Of a stretch of DNA of 39,377 nt, positions 34,467 to 39,377 are shown piece after piece; within the stretch, counting starts at the first letter, position 1, and the number at the start of each line of letters is the position of its first letter. Origin of the DNA: JAGFIY01 sp964499285 (GTDB taxonomy: Bacteria > Bacteroidota > Ignavibacteria > Ignavibacteriales > Melioribacteraceae); contig CAZCLA010000028.1 of assembly GCA_964499285.1 (NCBI GenBank), positions 1 to 39,377 of the forward strand, in the 5' to 3' direction. Position numbers and translations under genes: made by a program. Under the pieces are notes generated by a model. It was given only the letters and a program-made list of their open reading frames with translations. It had not been told where the DNA came from and did not search any database.

Positions 34467-35657
34467 TTATATAAGTCCCAGTTCTTTACCGACTTTAGTA
34501 AATGTATCGATTATAAAATCGAGATGCTCCTTTTGATGAGTGGACATATAACTTGTTCTCATCATTTGTCGTCCTTGAGGAACTCCCGGAGAAATGAAAA
34601 CATTTACGAAAATTCCGGCGTCGTAAAGCATTCTCCACATTTTGAATGCAAGAAGATCGTCTCCGACAATAACCGGAACAATTGCGGTTCTTCCTTCAAT
34701 AATTGTGAAACCGGCTTTTGTCAAATTTTCACGAATGTAGTTTGCGTTCGAAATAAGTTGAGTGACTCTCTCGGGTTCCTGTTCCAAGATTTCTAATGCT
34801 GCCATAGCCGCCGCAACTGATGAGGGAGTTGGTGAAGCACTGAAGATCAAGGCAGGAGCATGGTGTTTAATATAATTTATTACCTTTGCGTCCCCGGCAA
34901 CAAAACCTCCTAAAGAAGCAAAAGTTTTACTGAAAGTGCCCATTGTAAGATCAACATCTTCAACCAGATCAAATTCGCTTGCAGTTCCTCTTCCACCTTT
35001 TCCGATTACTCCGACTGCGTGTGCATCATCGATTAATGTTCGTGCATTATGTTCTTTTGCAAGTGCTACTAGTTTTTCCAGCTCAACAATTTCACCACCC
35101 GTACTGAATACGCCATCACTTACTATAAGTTTAGGAGTTTCTTTAGGAACTTTGTTGAGAATTCTCTCAAGATCACTCATATCATTATGTTTATAACGAA
35201 GCACATCCGCTGTTGCACCTTTTGCCATCAGATTACCAGCAACTATGCATGCGTGATTATCTTTGTCAGAAATTACATATTCTCCGCGTTGCACCAAGGT
35301 TGGTATTATTCCTTGAGCAGTTTGGTAACCCGTACTAAAAAGTAATACAGACTCTTTACCAAAGAACTTTGCCAACTTTTCTTCAAGTTGTTCGTGAAGA
35401 TCGAGAGTTCCTGTCAAATACCTTGAACCTGAACAACCTGTTCCATATTTATCAAGTGCTTTTTGAGCTGCTTCTTTAACTTTTGGATGATTTGTAAGAC
35501 CGAGATAATTATTCGACCCCGCCATTATTTTCTTTTGTCCTTCAATCATAACTTCAGGACCTTCGTTTTCTTCTATTGCTCTAAAATAGGGATAAAAACC
35601 TGCAGCTTTTACTTCATCAGCTCTTGTAAACTCATAACATTTTTTGAAAAGATCCAA
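34467..35657 (-). CDS. spt: Serine palmitoyltransferase (alpha-oxoamine synthase)
   Basis: A 396-residue PLP enzyme that condenses serine with a long-chain acyl thioester to 3-ketosphinganine, the first step of sphingolipid synthesis. Landmarks: FYPYFRAIEE near the N-terminus, GSNNYLGLTNHP, GTGCSGSRYLTGT, SDKDNHACI, DGVFSTGGEI, LIDDAHAVGVIG, and the PLP lysine Lys244 in TFSKTFASLGGF. The N-terminal FYPYFR region and the GSRYLTGT/DDAHAVG combination fit Spt of Bacteroidota better than 2-amino-3-ketobutyrate ligase (Kbl) or BioF. The start is TTG at 35657, behind GGAGG at 5 nt. It has its own promoter and terminator, and is divergent from the epimerase-like gene. Confidence 0.88.
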   Translation of the reverse strand: MDLFKKCYEFTRADEVKAAGFYPYFRAIEENEGPEVMIEGQKKIMAGSNNYLGLTNHPKVKEAAQKALDKYGTGCSGSRYLTGTLDLHEQLEEKLAKFFGKESVLLFSTGYQTAQGIIPTLVQRGEYVISDKDNHACIVAGNLMAKGATADVLRYKHNDMSDLERILNKVPKETPKLIVSDGVFSTGGEIVELEKLVALAKEHNARTLIDDAHAVGVIGKGGRGTASEFDLVEDVDLTMGTFSKTFASLGGFVAGDAKVINYIKHHAPALIFSASPTPSSVAAAMAALEILEQEPERVTQLISNANYIRENLTKAGFTIIEGRTAIVPVIVGDDLLAFKMWRMLYDAGIFVNVFISPGVPQGRQMMRTSYMSTHQKEHLDFIIDTFTKVGKELGLI

Positions 35658-35701
35658 ATAAACCTCCGGTCTTCTAATTTATTTTATTCAATTACAATTT
35701 G

Positions 35702-35709
35702 TATCTTTG
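35702..35709 (+). promoter_or_regulatory. Possible -7 element for the epimerase-like gene
   Basis: TATCTTTG matches TAnnTTTG exactly and lies 68 bp before the start codon, but no TTG is found 20 nt upstream, so only half of the promoter is supported. Confidence 0.35.
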
Positions 35710-35720
35710 TGAAAAGCATG

Positions 35721-35752
35721 CAAAAGTATAACTAAAAGAACTCAAAATCAAA
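35721..35752 (-). promoter_or_regulatory. Bacteroidota-type promoter of spt
   Basis: On the minus strand TTTG (35752-35749), 20 nt, TACTTTTG (35728-35721): an exact match to the -33/-7 consensus TTTG-N20-TAnnTTTG. The predicted leader of about 57 nt ends in GGAGG before the TTG start codon of spt. Confidence 0.65.
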
Positions 35753-35777
35753 TTAACTCGTTTAATAATAAGGTGTT

Positions 35778-36773
35778 ATGGAAGAAAATAGAATTTCTGT
35801 TGTAACCGGCGCAAACGGATTTGTGGGAAGTCATCTGGTTGATCTCCTTCTTGAAAAGGGGCATAAGGTCAGATGTATTGTGAGAAAATCAAGTAATCTT
35901 AGATGGTTAGAAAATAAAAATGTGGAGATTTATGATTGTGGATTATTTGATACAGATGGATTGAAAAATGTACTGAAAGACGCTGATTATCTTTTTCACG
36001 TGGCAGGAGTTGTTAAAGCTAAGAATGAAGAAGGGTATAGAAAAGGGAATGTGGAAACTACAAAAAATTTGCTTGATGTAATTTTAGATGTCAATCATAA
36101 AATTAAAAGAGTAATTATTGTAAGCAGCCAAACAGCGGCGGGACCGAATAAATTGGGCGAGCATGTTAATGAAAACACAATTCCACATCCCATCACTCGC
36201 TACGGAAAAAGTAAACTTGAGCAAGAAAACCTCGCAAAAACATATATGGATAAAATTCCAATCTCAATTGTTAGAGCGCCGGCTGTATTCGGAGAGCGCG
36301 ATACGGAGATTTATCTTGTTTTTCGTACTTATAAAAAAATGAGATTGATGACATTGATCGGATTTAACCGCAAGGAGTTAAGTTTAATCTATGTAAAAGA
36401 TTTAGTGAAGGGAATTTATTTAAGTGCGATAACGGACAAAGCTGCAAATGAAACATTTTTCATTGGTTCGGAAAAACAGTACACTTGGCCTGAGATTGGA
36501 AATTTAATCGCAAAAGTTTTCGGACAAAAAGCTTTAACTCTGAGAATTCCTCATTCAATCGTATTTGCGGTTGCGGCAGTCGCACAATTTTTTTCATATT
36601 TCAGCAAAAACGCTGCGACTTTTAATATCGAAAAAGCAAAAGACTTTGTTCAAGAAGCATGGACAATGGACATCTCAAAAGCTAAAAATGACTTAAATTT
36701 TAGAGAAGATTACACCTTAGAAGAGGCTTTAACTAACACGATATCCTGGTACAGAGACAACAAGTGGTTGTGA
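35778..36773 (+). CDS. NAD(P)-dependent epimerase/reductase, candidate ceramide reductase
   Basis: A 331-residue extended short-chain dehydrogenase. The N-terminal nucleotide-binding motif is TGANGFVGSHL (residues 9-19), the catalytic triad reads Ser (VSSQTAAG) and RYGKSKLEQE with Tyr and Lys, and the RAPAVFGERDTEI loop is typical. The C-terminal part contains a hydrophobic stretch around residues 262-275 (VFAVAAVAQFFSYF) that may attach it to the membrane. It is divergent from spt. Bacterial CerR, which reduces the 3-keto group during ceramide synthesis, belongs to this family and is found near spt, so a role in sphingolipid formation is plausible. Generic sugar-epimerase activity is the alternative. 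Confidence 0.8.
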   Translation: MEENRISVVTGANGFVGSHLVDLLLEKGHKVRCIVRKSSNLRWLENKNVEIYDCGLFDTDGLKNVLKDADYLFHVAGVVKAKNEEGYRKGNVETTKNLLDVILDVNHKIKRVIIVSSQTAAGPNKLGEHVNENTIPHPITRYGKSKLEQENLAKTYMDKIPISIVRAPAVFGERDTEIYLVFRTYKKMRLMTLIGFNRKELSLIYVKDLVKGIYLSAITDKAANETFFIGSEKQYTWPEIGNLIAKVFGQKALTLRIPHSIVFAVAAVAQFFSYFSKNAATFNIEKAKDFVQEAWTMDISKAKNDLNFREDYTLEEALTNTISWYRDNKWL

Positions 36774-37168
36774 TTTATTCTCTTCTTTGAATAGAATAAA
36801 TGTGTATTGCAGTTTCTACAATCTGAATTTCCAAATCCGTTCAGTGAATCGGAAATCTCAAGGGATGTTTTCAATTTTTTACCGAGATCACATTCCGCAT
36901 TTTTTGAAGCACCTAAAATCATAAAAACATTTTTTAATGATGCATATTTATTTGTCGTTAGATGATCAATATGCCAATGGATTTTCTTTTCTTTCTTAAT
37001 GTGTCTTTCAATTCTTTGCACTAAATTTCTTTGAGCGCTTCCTGTATAGTAATAATATCCCTTAATCAATTTTTGCCCGTAGAAATTTTTAATGGATAAT
37101 ATTATTGACTTATTCAAATAAATTTCAAGAAGATATACACCGGTGTTTCTTTTAATTGTTTTTTGCAC
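36710..37168 (-). CDS. DUF123 / GIY-YIG-like nuclease-family protein
   Basis: A 152-residue protein with the DUF123 pattern: NTGVYLLEIYL, then KGYYYYTGSAQRNLVQRIERH and KIHWHIDHLT, with a later ECDLGKKLK and a cysteine pair in GFGNSDCRNCNTHLFY. DUF123 is GIY-YIG-related and is found alone or fused to endonuclease III; its activity is unclear. The 3' end overlaps the epimerase-like gene's 3' end by 64 bp on the opposite strand. Start choice is uncertain: GTG at 37168 overlaps the upstream gene by 17 nt, TTG at 37198 by 47 nt; the GTG is preferred because the domain begins just after it. Confidence 0.78.
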   Translation of the reverse strand: MQKTIKRNTGVYLLEIYLNKSIILSIKNFYGQKLIKGYYYYTGSAQRNLVQRIERHIKKEKKIHWHIDHLTTNKYASLKNVFMILGASKNAECDLGKKLKTSLEISDSLNGFGNSDCRNCNTHLFYSKKRINHNHLLSLYQDIVLVKASSKV

Positions 37169-37547
37169 CTTCTCTAATCCAAGTTTTAAATCCTTCAAGT
37201 TCTCTATCAGAAAAAGGCAACACGCTAGAATTTTGAGGCGGCATCATAGGAGGGATTTCACCTGAAGCAACAAGGACAGCTACACTGTTTCGTGGATTTC
37301 CTTCAATAACATAAGGTGAAGTGTTTGTTTCTGTCCAACTCTGCATCGAATAATTACCGGCACGAGTCGCAGAATCATGGCAAAGATTTGTCGCACACTT
37401 TACGTTCAGCACCGGTTGAATATGTCTGCTGTAACTTACATTTTCGGAGGGTATATCAATATCGTTGGGAATTGTGTCATCGCATCCGAAAAAAAGCATA
37501 AAAAATATTACAAAAACAAAGGAAAGAATTAACTTAAATCTAATCAT
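37152..37547 (-). CDS. Haem-binding c-type cytochrome-like lipoprotein, CX4CH
   Basis: A 131-residue lipoprotein with lipobox LFFGC (Cys22) followed by Asp-Asp. The mature domain reads SYSRHIQPVLNVKCATNLCHD: Cys51, Cys56 and His57 form a CX4CH site rather than CXXCH, as also seen in a subset of Bacteroidota and planctomycete cytochrome-like domains. IPPMMPPQ (Met101/Met102) would give the distal ligand, and LEGFKTWIREGA is the usual closing helix. It probably carries one covalent haem outside the inner membrane. GGAAA precedes the ATG. It overlaps the DUF123 gene downstream and is divergent from phoD. Confidence 0.82.
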   Translation of the reverse strand: MIRFKLILSFVFVIFFMLFFGCDDTIPNDIDIPSENVSYSRHIQPVLNVKCATNLCHDSATRAGNYSMQSWTETNTSPYVIEGNPRNSVAVLVASGEIPPMMPPQNSSVLPFSDRELEGFKTWIREGAKNN

Positions 37548-37646
37548 TATATTTCCGACAATTTATTCCAAAACATAGTTTAACAAATAATTAATTTCAA
37601 TTGAATAATTCAGTTACTATTTTTCGGAAACTTCTAAGGAGATGCT

Positions 37647-39127
37647 ATGAAAAAAATATTGATATTATTTATTCTCTCATTCATTATTCCCAATGTAATA
37701 ATCGCTCAATCCGATTTACTGCAAAACGGTCCGATGATCGGTCATTCGCAAATGAGAGAGGTCACACTATGGANNNNNNNNNNNNNNNNNNNNNNNNNNN
37801 NNNNNNNNNNNNNNNNNNNNNNNNNNNNNNNNNNNNNNNNNNNNNNNNNNNNNNNNNNNNNNNNNNNNNNNNNCTGCAAAACGGTCCGATGATCGGTCAT
37901 TCGCAAATGAGAGAGGTCACACTATGGATCCAGACAAAATCAGAAGCAGCAGTAAAAGCTAAGTACTGGGTTAAGGGAGAAAATTCAGAGCACTTTTTTA
38001 CTGATGAAGTTCTAACTGAGAAGGGGAAAGCATTTACTGCTCACCTTGTTGCAGATCGAGTAGAACCGGGAACAATCTATGGTTACCGAATCTATATTAA
38101 TGATCAAGTTGTCGAAAGTGAGTACGATCCAGAATTTAAAACTCAAACTCTCTGGCAGTGGAGAACCGATCCACCGGAATTTTCTTTCATAACCGGTAGT
38201 TGCGCTTACATAAACGAAGAGGAATACGATAGACCCGGCAAACCTTACGGAAGCGAGTATAGTATATTCGAAACGATGGCTGAAAACCCGGCAGATTTTA
38301 TGCTTTGGCTTGGTGACAATTATTACTACAGAGAAGCTGATTTTTATTCAAGAACCGGAATGATAAAAAGAATAACTCATGATAGAAGCATCCCGGAATT
38401 ACAGAAACTTTGGGCAACCAAACATCATTATGCAATTTGGGATGATCATGATTTCGGTCCAAACAACAGTGACCGTTCATATATTCATAAAGATACAGCA
38501 CTTGAATTGTTCAAATTATTCTGGGCAAATCCTGGCTACGGTGTAAATGGGAATAAAGGTATAACGACATATTTCCAGTGGAACGATGTTGATTTCTTTC
38601 TTATGGATAATAGATATTTTCGTACACCAAATGATAGAATAACTGGTCAAAGAGTTTTGCTTGGAGACGATCAATTAAATTGGTTGATTGATGCTTTATC
38701 CAACAGCAGAGCCCCATTCAAATTTATTGTGATTGGCGGTCAAGTGTTAAATCCTACAACTTGGGCAGAAACATATGCTACTTTTCCGGAGGAAAAAGAG
38801 AAACTTCTCAATGCGATTAGAAAAGAGAGTATAACCGGCGTAGTTTTTCTTGACGGGGACAGACATATGTCTGAGATTTCAAAGCTCGAAAGAAGGGGGA
38901 CATATCCGTTATATGATTTTACAATTTCATCTCTCACTGCCGGAGTAAACAATTATCCCGATGAACCTAATTTTTTAAGAGTGGAAGGATCACTTATTAA
39001 GCAGCATAATTTTGCCGAATTTTCTTTCAAAGGAAAAAGAAACGACAGAACAATGATTTGTAGAATTTTGGATGTTGATGGAAATGAACTTTATAAAATT
39101 TCTATTCACGAAAATGAATTGAAATAA
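37647..39127 (+). CDS. phoD: PhoD-like alkaline phosphatase/phosphodiesterase, split by an artefactual gap
   Basis: The N block at 37774-37873 lies between two identical 55-bp stretches. Dropping the block and one copy restores a 441-residue protein joined at REVTLW-IQTKSEAAVK. It has a signal peptide (1-20, IIAQ), an N-terminal fibronectin-like PhoD domain (MIGHSQMREVTLWIQ, VEPGTIYGYRI) and a metallophosphatase domain: FITGSCAY, FMLWLGDNYYYRE, YAIWDDHDFGPNNS, FFLMDNRYFR and VVFLDGDRHMSEI supply the metal-binding Asp, Asn and His residues. AAGGAG precedes the ATG. It should release phosphate from extracytoplasmic phosphoesters. The domain order matches the PhoD-like family of Bacteroidota. 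Confidence 0.88.
37774..37873. other. 100-N assembly gap with identical 55-bp flanks
   Basis: Positions 37719-37773 and 37874-37928 are the same 55 bp in direct orientation. As with the gap at 25613, the contig ends overlap by one k-mer and no sequence is missing. Confidence 0.93.
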
Positions 39128-39128
39128 A

Positions 39129-39159
39129 TTGATTATTCTTTTTAAGTTCTTTACCTTTG
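39129..39159 (+). promoter_or_regulatory. Bacteroidota-type promoter of tRNA-Ala
   Basis: TTG (39129-39131), 20 nt, TACCTTTG (39152-39159), an exact TAnnTTTG match. Transcription would begin a few bases before the tRNA's first base at 39172. Confidence 0.65.
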
Positions 39160-39171
39160 CCATTATTGTTT

Positions 39172-39244
39172 GGGGCTATAGCTCAGTTGGGAGAGCGTCT
39201 GACTGGCAGTCAGAAGGTCAGCGGTTCGAACCCGCTTAGCTCCA
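39172..39244 (+). tRNA. tRNA-Ala (anticodon GGC)
   Basis: A complete 73-nt cloverleaf: acceptor GGGGCTA/TAGCTCC, D arm GCTC/GAGC, anticodon stem TCTGA/TCAGA with loop CTGGCAG (anticodon GGC at 39205-39207), T arm AGCGG/CCGCT with loop TTCGAAC, discriminator A. The acceptor has the G3:U70 pair that marks alanine tRNAs. CCA is not encoded, as usual in this lineage. Confidence 0.97.
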
Positions 39245-39247
39245 CAC

Positions 39248-39283
39248 AAAAACCCCGATTATGGTCTATAATCGGGGTTTTTT
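39248..39283 (+). terminator. Intrinsic terminator after tRNA-Ala
   Basis: CCCCGATTAT (39253-39262) pairs perfectly with ATAATCGGGG (39268-39277) around a GGTCT loop, with flanking A-run and T-run. It is a strong, nearly symmetric rho-independent terminator that could work on both strands. The remaining bases to 39377 hold no recognisable gene. Confidence 0.92.
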
Positions 39284-39377
39284 AATACCTTAAATTTTAA
39301 TGAACATTTGAAAATGGTTAGGTTTGGTTACTTTTGGTGCAAAAAAAGACACAATTTTGACACAATCATTTTTTAAT

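Noticed and set aside
34467..35657. 2-amino-3-ketobutyrate CoA ligase (Kbl) as the identity of the PLP enzyme
   Set aside because: The N-terminal FYPYFR region and neighbours fit serine palmitoyltransferase better, and no threonine dehydrogenase gene is adjacent.
39284..39377. Integrase or attachment site next to tRNA-Ala
   Set aside because: A short direct repeat of GACACAAT is present, but no copy of the tRNA 3' end and no integrase frame is visible before the window ends.

Overview
The window looks like chromosomal DNA from an uncultured, AT-rich member of the Bacteroidota/Ignavibacteria lineage, probably a metagenome assembly. Lineage evidence: a type IX secretion gene (porD/DUF4835), DUF4249 lipoproteins beside TonB-dependent receptors, many lipoproteins with acidic residues after the lipid cysteine, a bacterial serine palmitoyltransferase, and promoters matching the Bacteroidota form TTTG-N20-TAnnTTTG. 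Two 100-N gaps are each flanked by the same 55 bp, so both split genes are intact once the overlap is collapsed.

Layout. 1-2.9 kb: a DUF6266-like gene, then AMP-forming acetyl-CoA synthetase. 3.1-14.0 kb: seven same-strand genes forming a duplicated cell-surface cassette, in the order TonB receptor, DUF4249 lipoprotein, PEGA/propeller lipoprotein (twice), TonB receptor, DUF4249 lipoprotein, PEGA/propeller lipoprotein. 14.0-18.3 kb: a GMC oxidoreductase with a four-cysteine motif, a patatin phospholipase, a 441-bp stretch with a possible gene remnant, a small membrane protein, and an IPT/PA14 lipoprotein. 18.4-27.3 kb, minus strand: a tricarboxylate operon read as isocitrate dehydrogenase-like, HD-domain protein, Lys4-like (homo)aconitase, MmgE/PrpD, CitD-CitE fusion, four-helix-bundle protein, CitF. 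Most of its gaps hold short repeats. 27.4-33.3 kb: envelope genes (degenerate-HhH beta-barrel, PorV/PorQ-like, PorD, HEAT-cyclophilin). 33.3-36.8 kb: GNAT acyltransferase-like, serine palmitoyltransferase and an NAD-dependent reductase, a plausible ceramide-synthesis set. 36.7-39.4 kb: DUF123 GIY-YIG protein, haem-binding lipoprotein, PhoD-like phosphatase, and tRNA-Ala(GGC) with its own promoter and terminator.

Working together (inference). The operon can interconvert 2-oxoglutarate, isocitrate, cis-aconitate and citrate and split citrate to oxaloacetate and acetate; the acetyl-CoA synthetase at 1 kb could recapture the acetate. The surface cassette probably imports or senses an unknown ligand. 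The sphingolipid genes would supply outer-membrane lipids.
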